Source: Bacillota bacterium (GTDB taxonomy: Bacteria > Bacillota_E > Sulfobacillia > Sulfobacillales > Sulfobacillaceae). From it: DNA of 8,633 nt. Shown in pieces: positions 1 to 7,888 of the stretch. A program made the translations under genes and the position numbers. The stretch's first letter is position 1, and every line of letters starts with the position of its first letter. The notes beneath the pieces were generated by a model that saw nothing but the letters and a program-made list of their open reading frames with translations, was not told the origin of the DNA and made no database searches. The stretch covers positions 1 to 8,633 of the forward strand of contig JAKADJ010000083.1 of NCBI GenBank assembly GCA_021820645.1. The letters run 5' to 3'.

Positions 1-775
1 GATTATTACGGCGGTCAACGGTAAACCGGTGTCGGTACTGGGGCCGGCGCAGGCTGTCTCCATGATACGCGGCAAGGCGGGTACCATCGTGGCGATTACG
101 ATTCAGGACCATGGGAGGAGTCAGGTTTACCACTTAACGCGTGCTGTGGTAGCCCTTCCGACTGTTTACAGCTTTATGATGCCGCATCACGTTGCCTATA
201 TGAATATTATGGAATTCGGTAATAACACGGGGTCGGAGGTCGTGAATCAGATCCATCAGCTTGAACGAGAAGGCGCCAAGGGAATCCTGCTCGACTTACG
301 GGACAATCCCGGTGGGGAGGTCACCCAAGCCCTTCAAGCCTCGAACGTGTTGGTGCCAAAGGGTCCGGTGGTATCACTGCATTATAAGAATCCGGCCAAC
401 AACCAAACGCTCGATTCCACCGGGCCCGGAACCAAATTGCCTATCGTGGTCCTCGTTAACGGCAACACGGCTTCGGCCGCGGAAATTCTTTCGGCGGCGA
501 TTCAAGAGCGTCAAGGGGGAACTTTAGTGGGGACCAAAACCTACGGTAAAGGGATTGTTCAAGAACTCATCCCGCTGGCCCATCACGCAGCCCTGAAGCT
601 TACCGTGGCCAAGTACTATACCCCAAACGGGCAATATATTGAACACAAGGGATTGATCCCTAATGTCTATGACCAGGAGCCCCCGAATGTGTTCCCGTCG
701 GACAATCCCGCACAAGATCCCCAACTCCAACGGGCCATTGCGGTGCTCTTGAAAAAAATGGGTGTGAAGGGATAG
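1..775 (+). CDS. S41 carboxy-terminal processing protease, 3' part (CtpA-like)
   Basis: The reading frame is open from the first full codon at nt 2, so the gene starts left of the window; an in-frame GTG at 29 is an internal valine codon. The first ~45 residues ([10 protein letters not shown], then an IRGKAG turn) are the C-terminal half of a PDZ domain, which in this family captures substrate C-termini. The peptidase S41 core follows, with the [10 protein letters not shown] strand-loop, the nucleophile serine in GNTASAAE (codon 473-475) and the general-base lysine in TYGKG (codon 548-550). A glutamine four residues after the lysine fits the Ser-Lys-Gln arrangement known from Prc/CtpA. The domain closes with [21 protein letters not shown]. 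Family members act outside the cytoplasmic membrane on C-terminal tails of envelope proteins; the signal or anchor region is off the window. The substrate cannot be told. The family is certain; the exact ortholog is not. Confidence 0.95.
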   Translation, partial: IITAVNGKPVSVLGPAQAVSMIRGKAGTIVAITIQDHGRSQVYHLTRAVVALPTVYSFMMPHHVAYMNIMEFGNNTGSEVVNQIHQLEREGAKGILLDLRDNPGGEVTQALQASNVLVPKGPVVSLHYKNPANNQTLDSTGPGTKLPIVVLVNGNTASAAEILSAAIQERQGGTLVGTKTYGKGIVQELIPLAHHAALKLTVAKYYTPNGQYIEHKGLIPNVYDQEPPNVFPSDNPAQDPQLQRAIAVLLKKMGVKG

Positions 776-778
776 GAT
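749..778 (+). promoter_or_regulatory. Candidate sigma-A-like promoter for uvrBAC
   Basis: TTGAAA at 749-754 (5 of 6 to the -35 consensus) is followed, after 18 bases, by TAGGAT at 773-778 (4 of 6 to the -10 consensus). Initiation would fall near 785, about 25 bases before the uvrB ATG and just ahead of its ribosome binding site. The -10 overlaps the stop codon of the protease gene. The match is weak and could be chance; the gene could instead be read only from a promoter further upstream. Confidence 0.3.
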
Positions 779-795
779 CGGGGAGTGGCAAAAAA

Positions 796-801
796 GGGAG
801 G
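796..801 (+). promoter_or_regulatory. Ribosome binding site of uvrB
   Basis: GGGAGG, preceded by an A-run at 790-795, lies 8 bases before the ATG at 810 and 5 bases before the overlapping TTG at 807. The spacing favours ATG 810 as the start of uvrB. Confidence 0.75.
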
Positions 802-809
802 CGGGTTTG

Positions 810-2822
810 ATGTCAGCGTTCCAACTGGTGAGCCCGTATGAGCCGGCAGGGGATCAGCCCCAAGCGATACAAAAACTTGCCCAAGGAATAGGGAAAGGTT
901 ATCGGGAACAAGTCCTCCTTGGGGTGACTGGCTCCGGCAAGACATTTACCATGGCTAACCTGATTCGCGATGCGAACCTGCCGACGTTGGTAGTGGCTCC
1001 GAACAAGACCCTAGCGGCTCAGTTAGCCGGAGAGCTAAAGGCTTTTTTCCCCTATAACGCGGTGGAATACTTTGTCAGTTATTATGACTACTATCAGCCT
1101 GAGGCGTATATTCCGCAAACCGATTTGTATATCGAGAAAGATGCCCAAATAAACGACGAAATTGATAAACTCCGTCATTCTGCGACGTCGTCCTTGCTGG
1201 AACGGACCGACGTCATTGTGGTCGCCAGTGTGTCGTGTATTTATGGGTTAGGTTCTCCCGAGGATTATCGAGAACTGGTACTCTCGTTACGGGTAGGCAC
1301 CGAGCGTGACCGACAGAGTATTTTACGAAAACTGGTCGATATCCAATATGAACGGAATGATGCCAACTTTGTGCGGGGGAAGTTTCGGGTCCATGGCGAT
1401 GTCATCGAAGTGTTCCCCGCGAACCAAAGCGAGCAGGCGATTCGCATTGAGCTATTCGGGGATGAGATTGAACGGATCCGAGAATTCGATGCCCTGACCG
1501 GGGAAATTTTCGGGGAACGCGATCATGTGGCCATTTATCCGGCGTCCCACTATGTCATGGGAAGAGATCGCAGGGCGCCGGCAATCCAAACTATTCGGGC
1601 CGAACTGGCGTCGCGATTGAAGACCTTGCGAGACCTCGGCAAGGACTTGGAAGCACAGCGGCTTGAGCAACGCACGCAATATGACTTGGAAATGCTCGAG
1701 GAAGTCGGGTTTTGTTCCGGCATCGAAAACTACTCGCGGCACTTTACCGGAAAGGCTCCAGGGGAGCCGCCTTACACCCTGTTGGATTATTTTCCTCAGA
1801 AATTTTTAACCCTAATCGATGAAAGTCACGTCACGGCACCCCAAATTCGCGGAATGTACGGTGGGGACCGGTCCCGAAAAGAAAGTTTAGTCGAGCACGG
1901 ATTTCGGCTTCCCTCGGCGTTCGATAATCGACCTTTAACGTTCGACGAGTTTCAATCCCACTTGACGCACGTGGTGTATGTTTCCGCCACCCCGGGGCCC
2001 TATGAACGTCAAGTCGCGACGCAGGTGGTCGAACAAATCGTGCGTCCTACGGGACTCTTGGATCCCATGATTCGGGTGAAGCCGACCAAGGGTCAAATTG
2101 ATGATCTACTAGCGGAGATTCGCAATCGGACGAAGCGGGAGCAGAGGGTATTGGTGACCACCTTAACCAAACGCATGGCGGAGGACTTAACCGAATTCCT
2201 GCGTGAACATGGGGTTCGGGTCCGCTATCTTCATTCCGACATTGATACCTTAGAACGTATGGCCATTATTCGTGACCTGCGATTGGGAGAGTTTGACGTC
2301 CTGGTCGGCATCAACCTTTTGCGGGAAGGGCTGGATTTGCCTGAGGTCGGATTGGTGGCAATTTTAGATGCCGATAAGGAAGGGTATTTACGCTCGGTGA
2401 CGTCGTTGGTCCAAACCATTGGCCGGGCGGCCAGAAACCTTGAAGGCTCGGTTATCATGTATGGGGACAAGATGACGGATTCGATGCGTCAGGCCATTGA
2501 TGAAACCAATCGGCGTAGGACCATTCAAGAAGAATTTAACCAAGAACACCACATTGTACCCAAAGGGGTAACGAAAGAAGTACGCGCGATCATTCAGGCT
2601 ACCAAGGCGAGCCCCGATGTCCCGGTCGATAAGCCAATGAAAGAGATGACACCGCGGGAACGGGTGACCATGGCCAATAAGCTACGCAAAGATATGAAAG
2701 ACGCGAGTCGCAATTGGGAATTTGAGCGCGCAGCAATGTTACGGGACCTCTTAATGGAACTCGAACAAGAGCGTCCGATTACGACGAAACGAGCAGGAGG
2801 CAAGAACAGTACACATGGGTAG
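810..2822 (+). CDS. uvrB: UvrABC system protein B (excinuclease subunit, damage-verifying helicase-fold ATPase)
   Basis: Full-length UvrB of 670 residues, in the normal range. UvrA loads it at lesions; it inserts its beta-hairpin between the strands, verifies damage by ATP-driven action, and recruits UvrC. Visible in order: Walker A GVTGSGKT (38-45), the hairpin signature [12 protein letters not shown] (91-102), the UvrA-interaction region (about 150-250), the DESH Walker B box (337-340), [10 protein letters not shown] (about 390-399), [14 protein letters not shown] (500-513), the arginine-finger motif QTIGRAARN (535-543), and a C-terminal UVR motif (about 624-654, with [13 protein letters not shown]) that pairs with the like motif of UvrC. 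All key motifs are intact. ATG 810 is preferred over TTG 807 because of SD spacing and because it gives the usual N-terminus [17 protein letters not shown]. The gene sits 34 bases after the protease and overlaps uvrA by 8 bases, so the two are probably translationally coupled. Confidence 0.98.
   Translation: MSAFQLVSPYEPAGDQPQAIQKLAQGIGKGYREQVLLGVTGSGKTFTMANLIRDANLPTLVVAPNKTLAAQLAGELKAFFPYNAVEYFVSYYDYYQPEAYIPQTDLYIEKDAQINDEIDKLRHSATSSLLERTDVIVVASVSCIYGLGSPEDYRELVLSLRVGTERDRQSILRKLVDIQYERNDANFVRGKFRVHGDVIEVFPANQSEQAIRIELFGDEIERIREFDALTGEIFGERDHVAIYPASHYVMGRDRRAPAIQTIRAELASRLKTLRDLGKDLEAQRLEQRTQYDLEMLEEVGFCSGIENYSRHFTGKAPGEPPYTLLDYFPQKFLTLIDESHVTAPQIRGMYGGDRSRKESLVEHGFRLPSAFDNRPLTFDEFQSHLTHVVYVSATPGPYERQVATQVVEQIVRPTGLLDPMIRVKPTKGQIDDLLAEIRNRTKREQRVLVTTLTKRMAEDLTEFLREHGVRVRYLHSDIDTLERMAIIRDLRLGEFDVLVGINLLREGLDLPEVGLVAILDADKEGYLRSVTSLVQTIGRAARNLEGSVIMYGDKMTDSMRQAIDETNRRRTIQEEFNQEHHIVPKGVTKEVRAIIQATKASPDVPVDKPMKEMTPRERVTMANKLRKDMKDASRNWEFERAAMLRDLLMELEQERPITTKRAGGKNSTHG
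2795..2800 (+). promoter_or_regulatory. Shine-Dalgarno of uvrA with long spacing
   Basis: A perfect AGGAGG inside the end of uvrB lies 14 bases before the uvrA ATG at 2815, longer than the usual 5-10. No in-frame ATG, GTG or TTG lies between, and the next residues ([14 protein letters not shown]) are the normal UvrA N-terminus, so 2815 stands as the start. Coupling to uvrB translation, which ends at 2822, may compensate. Confidence 0.55.
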
Positions 2823-5658
2823 CTCATGGATCAAAGTGCGCGGTGCGCGCCAGCATAATCTGAAGGATATTCAGGTGGATATTCCCCGGGACCAATTGGT
2901 CGTCGTTACCGGTGTATCCGGGTCTGGGAAATCGTCCTTGGCATTTGATACCATCTATGCGGAAGGACAACGCCGCTATGTCGAGTCGCTATCCAGCTAT
3001 GCGCGACAGTTTTTGGGTCAGATGGATAAGCCTGACGTGGACAGTATTGAGGGGCTTTCACCGGCGATCTCGATCGACCAAAAAACCACCAGCCATAATC
3101 CCCGGAGTACGGTGGGGACTGTGACCGAAATCTACGATTATCTCCGCCTCCTCTACGCACGGGTTGGGCAACCGCATTGTCCGCAGTGTGGACGTCCGGT
3201 GGCTCAGCAGACCATTGAGCAAATGGTCGACCATATCATGACCAAGCCCGAAGGAACTCGGCTCGAGGTGCGAGCGCCGGTTGTCCGCGGCCGCAAGGGG
3301 ACGCATGACAAAATTTTAGCCGACATGTTACGACAAGGCTATACCCGCGCCCGAGTCGATGGTTCTCTGGTGGAGTTAGAGACACCCCCGAGTTTAAATA
3401 AGAATCAGAAACACACGATATCGGTGGTGGTGGACCGCATTGTGATTAAACCTTCGGTGGTGTCACGGCTCGCCGAGTCGATCGACCATGCGTTGGAGTT
3501 GTCCGGCAGCGTGGTTGAGGTGGGACCACCCGAAGAATCCGCCGAAGTGTTTGCGCGGGATCTGGCCTGCGCCCATTGCGGGATTTCGCTAGAAGAACTG
3601 ACACCACGCATGTTTAGTTTCAACGCGCCGTATGGTGCGTGTCCGGCTTGTTCGGGATTGGGTTTCAAATTGGAGGTGGATCCCGAGCTGGTGATTTCAG
3701 ACCCAAGCCTCAGTCTGCGCCAAGGGGCAGTGGCACCCTTCGCGAGGGCCACCAGCCGCTTTTATCCGGACTTATTACTAACCGTGGCCAAGACGGCGGG
3801 GATTGCTCTGGATGCGCCGTATCAGACATTACCGGAGGAGCACAAACAGATCGTGTTATATGGATACCCCGAGCCGGTGCCGTTTACGTTTGATAGTCAC
3901 TATGGTGCGCACCACCAAGAATTTCGTTATCACGGGGTCATCCCAATTTTAGAGCGGCGCTATAAAGAAGCGGGAAGTGAGTCGGCCCAATCCGAAGTGG
4001 AAGACTATATGACATCACGAGCCTGTGCGGTCTGTCACGGCCAGCGACTGAAGCCTGAGGTGTTGGCGGTTACCGTCGGGGGGCTCTCCATTGCGCAGTT
4101 GACGAGTCTTTCGATTGTGAAAGCTCGAGACTTTTTCCAGGATTTGGGCTTGGCGGAACGGCAAGCTTTTATCGGAGCCCCAATCTTGAAGGAAGTCCTG
4201 GCACGTCTCAACTTTTTAATGGATGTGGGTCTGTCGTATCTGACGTTATCCCGGGCCGCCGGATCACTCTCTGGGGGGGAGGCGCAGCGGATCCGTTTAG
4301 CCACCCAAATTGGCTCGTCGCTGATGGGGGTGCTTTACATCCTGGATGAACCCTCCATTGGTCTTCATCAACGCGATAATGACCGCTTGATCGGAACCTT
4401 GAAGAGGCTGCGGGACTTAGGGAACACGGTTCTGGTGGTGGAGCACGACGAAGAGACCATGCTCGAGGCCGATTATCTCATCGATATCGGTCCTGGTCCC
4501 GGCGCTTACGGCGGCCACGTGGTCGCCCAAGGGACGCCGGAAGAAGTCATGGAGGTTCCTCAAAGTTTGACTGGACAGTATCTGTCGCATCGCCGAGAAA
4601 TACCGCTGCCTGCACAACGTCGGGCGCCATCGGACCGCTGGATTACCATCCGTGGAGCTCGTGAGAATAACCTTAAAGATCTCAGCGTCCGCATTCCCCT
4701 GGGGCTTATGGTGGCCATTACTGGGGTTTCAGGGTCTGGAAAGTCTACACTAATCAACGAAATTTTACGGAAATCGCTTGAAGTGCGCTTGAATGGAGCA
4801 CGAAACCGGAAGGTGGGGGCCCATGACGAAATTCAAGGTATCGACAATCTGGACAAGATCATTGCAATTGACCAAAGCCCGATTGGTCGTACTCCCCGGT
4901 CCAACCCGGCCACCTATACCGGAGCCTTTGACGTAATTCGGGAGATCTTTGCGGGGACCAATGAGGCCGCGATTCGCGGCTATAAGGCCGGACGCTTTTC
5001 ATTCAACCTCCGGGGAGGTCGCTGCGAAGCGTGTAAGGGGGATGGAATTCTTAAAATCGAGATGCACTTTTTGCCCGATGTCTATGTACCCTGTGAAATC
5101 TGTAAGGGGCGTCGCTATAATCGGGAAACCATGGAAGTGCATTATCGCGGCAAGACCATCGCGGACGTCTTGCAGATGACGGTGGACGAATCGACGGAGT
5201 TTTTTCAGCATCATAGTCGCCTCAAGCGCAAATTGGATACGTTGGCGGATGTGGGGCTCGGCTATATTCATCTGGGACAACCGGCCACGACACTCTCGGG
5301 CGGTGAGGCCCAACGCGTCAAGCTCGCTACCGAGCTGTCGCGGCGTTCGGAAGGTCGCACACTGTATGTGCTGGACGAACCGACTACGGGGCTCCATGCC
5401 GAAGATATTCGCCATCTCTTAGGAGTACTCCAGCGATTGGTGGCGCAGGGAGACACCGTGCTGGTTATTGAGCATAATTTAGACGTGATTCAAAGTGCGG
5501 ACTGGGTGATTGATCTCGGCCCTGAGGGGGGAGATGCGGGAGGAACCATCATCGCCGAGGGTGCTCCGGAACACGTGATGGAGGTTGGTGAGTCCTACAC
5601 CGGTCAGTACCTGAAAAAACATCTCGCCCGCCATCGGGCGGTGAGGTCTTTGAGTTAA
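2815..5658 (+). CDS. uvrA: UvrABC system protein A (damage-sensing ABC-type ATPase)
   Basis: Complete UvrA of 947 residues, typical length. The dimer scans DNA, recognises helix distortion and hands the site to UvrB. Two ABC ATPase modules are seen. Module I has Walker A GVSGSGKS (33-40), signature LSGGEAQR (485-492) and Walker [13 protein letters not shown] (507-518). Module II has GVSGSGKS (637-644), LSGGEAQR (827-834) and [12 protein letters not shown] (850-861). The zinc-binding CxxC pairs are all present: C122/C125 with C404/C407, C252/C255 with C276/C279, and C737/C740 with C760/C763, the last being the DNA-contacting zinc module. The UvrB-binding and insertion domains fill about 130-245 and 287-397. 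Nothing is missing or truncated. Length and two complete ATPase modules fit canonical repair UvrA rather than drug-resistance or shortened UvrA paralogs. The start lies inside the uvrB stop region, and the uvrC frame begins 4 bases after the stop. Confidence 0.98.
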   Translation: MGSSWIKVRGARQHNLKDIQVDIPRDQLVVVTGVSGSGKSSLAFDTIYAEGQRRYVESLSSYARQFLGQMDKPDVDSIEGLSPAISIDQKTTSHNPRSTVGTVTEIYDYLRLLYARVGQPHCPQCGRPVAQQTIEQMVDHIMTKPEGTRLEVRAPVVRGRKGTHDKILADMLRQGYTRARVDGSLVELETPPSLNKNQKHTISVVVDRIVIKPSVVSRLAESIDHALELSGSVVEVGPPEESAEVFARDLACAHCGISLEELTPRMFSFNAPYGACPACSGLGFKLEVDPELVISDPSLSLRQGAVAPFARATSRFYPDLLLTVAKTAGIALDAPYQTLPEEHKQIVLYGYPEPVPFTFDSHYGAHHQEFRYHGVIPILERRYKEAGSESAQSEVEDYMTSRACAVCHGQRLKPEVLAVTVGGLSIAQLTSLSIVKARDFFQDLGLAERQAFIGAPILKEVLARLNFLMDVGLSYLTLSRAAGSLSGGEAQRIRLATQIGSSLMGVLYILDEPSIGLHQRDNDRLIGTLKRLRDLGNTVLVVEHDEETMLEADYLIDIGPGPGAYGGHVVAQGTPEEVMEVPQSLTGQYLSHRREIPLPAQRRAPSDRWITIRGARENNLKDLSVRIPLGLMVAITGVSGSGKSTLINEILRKSLEVRLNGARNRKVGAHDEIQGIDNLDKIIAIDQSPIGRTPRSNPATYTGAFDVIREIFAGTNEAAIRGYKAGRFSFNLRGGRCEACKGDGILKIEMHFLPDVYVPCEICKGRRYNRETMEVHYRGKTIADVLQMTVDESTEFFQHHSRLKRKLDTLADVGLGYIHLGQPATTLSGGEAQRVKLATELSRRSEGRTLYVLDEPTTGLHAEDIRHLLGVLQRLVAQGDTVLVIEHNLDVIQSADWVIDLGPEGGDAGGTIIAEGAPEHVMEVGESYTGQYLKKHLARHRAVRSLS
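5625..5640 (+). repeat. GC-rich inverted repeat at the end of uvrA
   Basis: CGCCCG (5625-5630), loop CCAT, CGGGCG (5635-5640) form a 6-bp all-GC hairpin inside the last codons of uvrA, 22 bases before the uvrC GTG. No U-tract follows (GTGAGGTCTTTGAG), so it is not an intrinsic terminator. It leaves the uvrC ribosome binding site free. It may be coding-sequence coincidence, or a pause or processing element between the uvrA and uvrC cistrons. Confidence 0.35.
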
Positions 5659-5665
5659 GGGGGTG
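5657..5665 (+). promoter_or_regulatory. Extended Shine-Dalgarno-like sequence overlapping the uvrC GTG
   Basis: AAGGGGGTG matches the extended SD AAGGAGGTG at 8 of 9 positions, and the mismatch (G for A) can still pair as G-U with 16S rRNA. Its last three bases are the GTG normally taken as the uvrC start, so an SD used in full could not serve that GTG with normal spacing. An in-frame ATC at 5672 lies 6 bases after it. The alternative is that ribosomes ending at the uvrA TAA (5656-5658) reinitiate at GTG 5663. Confidence 0.45.
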
Positions 5666-7546
5666 GTACCGATCCTATCCGAAGCACTTGACAAGAAACG
5701 CCAGGGGCTCCCCGATGTGTCCGGTGTGTATCTTATGAAGGATGGGGCCGGGCAGGTGATTTATGTAGGTAAGGCTCGGAATTTAAAGCAGCGCGTGCGA
5801 AGCTACTTTCAAGATCCAGCCCGATTAGCACCTAAAGTCGCCGCGATGATGCGCCATGTGGAGGACTTCGAAATTATCACCACAGACACAGAAGTCGAGG
5901 CGCTGATTCTAGAAGCTACTCTGGTCAAACAGATGCAGCCTCACTACAATATCCGGCTCAAGGATGACAAGGCGTACCCCTATCTGCGATTAACCTGGGA
6001 AGAGGACTTTCCGCGTCTATTGATTGCCCGAAAGCCTTCGGAGAGCGGTAGCCGGTACTTTGGGCCCTACACTCGTGCTCAATCGGTTCATGAAACCATT
6101 CGATTGTTACGCAAGATCTTCCCAATCCGTAATTGTACCAATATGAAATTCAAAAATGCCGCCCGGCCCTGTCTCGAGTACCACATTAAGCGCTGTCCGG
6201 CACCGTGTCAGAATCTTATTGCCCGAGAAGATTATCGGGCTATGATGCGGTCGGTGGAACTGTTTTTGGAGGGGAAAGCGGAGGATGTGCGTGATACGCT
6301 GGTGTCCCAATTGACGGAAGCGGCCGCGCGACTCGAATTTGAACGTGCCGCGGAACTGCGGGATCAGGTGCGGGCCATTGAGGAAATCACGGCGCAACAA
6401 AAAGTGGCACGGGATGCCGGTCGGAACTTGGATGCCATCAGCTGGGTAGTGGATAGCCAAGACGCGTATGTCCAGGTGTTTCGGGTGCGGGAGGGACGGC
6501 TGACCGGTCGGGAAGCCATGACCTTAACCGGGGTGGATGGCACGAACGATGGGGAAATTGCCCGGGCGTTTTTGTTGCAGTACTATGGCCGTGCCCAAGA
6601 TATTCCACCGGAAATCTTAATTGAACGATTGCCAGACGAGCCGGATGATCTCCTCCCGTGGCTTCGTGAGACGCGCCGAGGTCGCATTGACCTCAAGGTG
6701 CCGCAACGCGGAGAGAAACAGCGTTTGTTGGCGATGGTGCGACAAAACGCGATGCTGGCACGCGATGAGGCTTCGCGTCGGCTTGAAGTCAAGGATCGCG
6801 AACGCGAGGATGCCCTACTCGGACTGCAGCACGCGCTGGGACTGGACCACATTCCTGACCGCATTGAATGCTACGACATCTCGAACACGCAGGGAACGGA
6901 GTCGGTCGCGTCGATGGTCGTGTTTACCCATGGTCGTCCGGACAAAAGTCAATATCGCCGTTTTAAGATCCAATCGGTTCAAGGCCCCAATGACTTTTTG
7001 TCCATGCGCGAAGTCATCATGCGGCGCTTTCGGCATCAGCAACTCGCCGAGGACAGCGTTCATACCAAGCGCTTTGCCAAGACTCCAGACTTACTGATTA
7101 TTGACGGGGGGCGTGGTCAACTCGGGTATGCTTATAAGGCCATGCACGAAGTGAATGCCCCGATGGTTCCCGTGTTTGGGCTCGCTAAAGAACATGAGTG
7201 GCTCTTCGAGCCCGAGCGACCAGAGCCGATTATTTTGGACCGGGATTCGCCGCCTTTAAAATTGCTTCAGCATATTCGGGATGAGGCTCACCGCTTTGCG
7301 ATTACTTTTCATCGGCAACTGCGGTCTAAAAGAAATTTGCGGTCATTGCTGGACGAGGTACCGGGGATTGGCCCACAGCGGAAAAAACAGGTATTGCGCC
7401 ATTTTCCTGACCTAAAAGCGCTGGCGCGCTCGGAATCCTCCGTCGCGGAATTGGCCCACTTGCCCGGCATGACGACCAAAGCGGCCGAGGCCGTGGTAAG
7501 CTACTTACGTGAGCTCTATAAGCCAGAGCTGGGAAAGGAGACATAG
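5663..7546 (+). CDS. uvrC: UvrABC system protein C (dual-incision nuclease)
   Basis: Complete UvrC, 627 residues from GTG 5663. It makes the 3' then the 5' incision around the UvrB-marked lesion. The N-terminal GIY-YIG nuclease domain (about 18-100) shows GVY (21-23), YVG (34-36), R44, E84 and N96. Four cysteines, C158, C170, C178 and C182, follow with the spacing known to hold an iron-sulfur cluster in E. coli UvrC. A UVR motif (about 214-240, RLEFERAAELRD) binds UvrB. The RNase H-like second nuclease domain has D405 (ECYDISNTQG), D444, D481 (LLIIDGGRGQ) and H543 (RDEAHRFAI), a complete catalytic set. Two helix-hairpin-helix motifs close the protein (VPGIGPQRKKQ, about 566-576; LPGMTTKAAEAV, about 600-611). 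The protein is intact, but the start is uncertain: see the SD-like entry at 5657. The only in-frame upstream stop is the TGA at 5651, leaving no other upstream ATG, GTG or TTG. The next gene follows without a gap. Confidence 0.97.
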   Translation: MVPILSEALDKKRQGLPDVSGVYLMKDGAGQVIYVGKARNLKQRVRSYFQDPARLAPKVAAMMRHVEDFEIITTDTEVEALILEATLVKQMQPHYNIRLKDDKAYPYLRLTWEEDFPRLLIARKPSESGSRYFGPYTRAQSVHETIRLLRKIFPIRNCTNMKFKNAARPCLEYHIKRCPAPCQNLIAREDYRAMMRSVELFLEGKAEDVRDTLVSQLTEAAARLEFERAAELRDQVRAIEEITAQQKVARDAGRNLDAISWVVDSQDAYVQVFRVREGRLTGREAMTLTGVDGTNDGEIARAFLLQYYGRAQDIPPEILIERLPDEPDDLLPWLRETRRGRIDLKVPQRGEKQRLLAMVRQNAMLARDEASRRLEVKDREREDALLGLQHALGLDHIPDRIECYDISNTQGTESVASMVVFTHGRPDKSQYRRFKIQSVQGPNDFLSMREVIMRRFRHQQLAEDSVHTKRFAKTPDLLIIDGGRGQLGYAYKAMHEVNAPMVPVFGLAKEHEWLFEPERPEPIILDRDSPPLKLLQHIRDEAHRFAITFHRQLRSKRNLRSLLDEVPGIGPQRKKQVLRHFPDLKALARSESSVAELAHLPGMTTKAAEAVVSYLRELYKPELGKET

Positions 7547-7888
7547 ATGCGTCTAATCGTGGTGTTTATCGCAACTGCTGTCGGACTGGGAATCATTAGT
7601 CACCTCGGCCTTGGAATATCCGCGGCGACCACTGCCAGCGTGATTTGGGCGAGTGTAGCCCTCGGACTGGTGAATACCATCGTGCGTCCCGTCGTGAGGA
7701 TTCTGACTTTCCCGATTACTCTTTTGACGTTGGGGCTTTTTGGTTGGGTCATTAATGCGTTGATGCTCTGGTTGGTGTCGGCTATCGTGCCGGGTTTTGT
7801 GGTGAGTGGCTTTATGCCCGCCCTATGGGGGGCCCTATTATTAGGAATCATCTCAGGAGGAATTCATTGGGTATTCAAACACACATAA
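7547..7888 (+). CDS. Small membrane protein, phage holin family 4 / YvlD-like
   Basis: 113 residues, almost wholly hydrophobic, with about four membrane segments (near 3-22, 29-47, 53-82 and 91-109). The central block LGLVNTIVRPVVRILTFP followed by LTLGLFGWVINALMLWLV is the hallmark of the family named after mycobacteriophage holin superfamily IV, which includes B. subtilis YvlD. Despite the name, chromosomal members are mostly uncharacterised integral membrane proteins, and no lysis role should be assumed; there are no phage genes nearby. The ATG directly abuts the uvrC stop (TAG-ATG) and is served by AAAGGAG at 7534-7540 with 6-base spacing, so it belongs to the same transcript. Its last 22 bases overlap the next gene. 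The family is confident; the function is unknown. Confidence 0.88.
   Translation: MRLIVVFIATAVGLGIISHLGLGISAATTASVIWASVALGLVNTIVRPVVRILTFPITLLTLGLFGWVINALMLWLVSAIVPGFVVSGFMPALWGALLLGIISGGIHWVFKHT
7855..7860 (+). promoter_or_regulatory. Ribosome binding site deciding the TTG start of the HAD gene
   Basis: A perfect AGGAGG inside the end of the holin-family gene lies 6 bases before the in-frame TTG at 7867. No ATG occurs in this frame until residue 44, which is past the catalytic motif I, so the TTG is the best-supported start. Confidence 0.8.

Noticed and set aside
29..31. GTG as the start of the protease gene
   Set aside because: It lies inside the PDZ domain and the frame is open to the left edge, so it is an internal valine codon of a partial gene.
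684..694. CGAATGTGTTC, resembling a LexA/DinR box upstream of uvrB
   Set aside because: The half-sites CGAAC and GTTCG need a 4-base spacer; here the left half is imperfect, the spacing is wrong and the right half ends in TTCCC, so it is not a credible operator.
3405..3752. 115-codon open frame on the minus strand within uvrA
   Set aside because: Low-complexity serine/threonine-rich translation opposite a conserved gene; no support as coding.
4999..5415. 138-codon open frame on the minus strand within uvrA
   Set aside because: Antisense to the conserved second ATPase and zinc module of uvrA, with no recognisable motif; explained by codon bias of the real gene.
5625..5650. Intrinsic terminator between uvrA and uvrC
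   Set aside because: The hairpin is real on paper but lies within uvrA and is not followed by a U-run; uvrC would be cut off from its operon.
6107..6460. 117-codon open frame on the minus strand within uvrC
   Set aside because: Antisense to conserved UvrC sequence, with no recognisable domain; a shadow frame.
6621..7097. 158-codon open frame on the plus strand inside uvrC in another frame
   Set aside because: The translation is rich in Arg, Ser and Cys as out-of-frame products are, and the uvrC frame is continuous and conserved across it.
7547..7888. Prophage or phage lysis module
   Set aside because: Only the family name suggests phage; there is no endolysin, integrase, structural gene or attachment site nearby, and chromosomal YvlD-type proteins are common.
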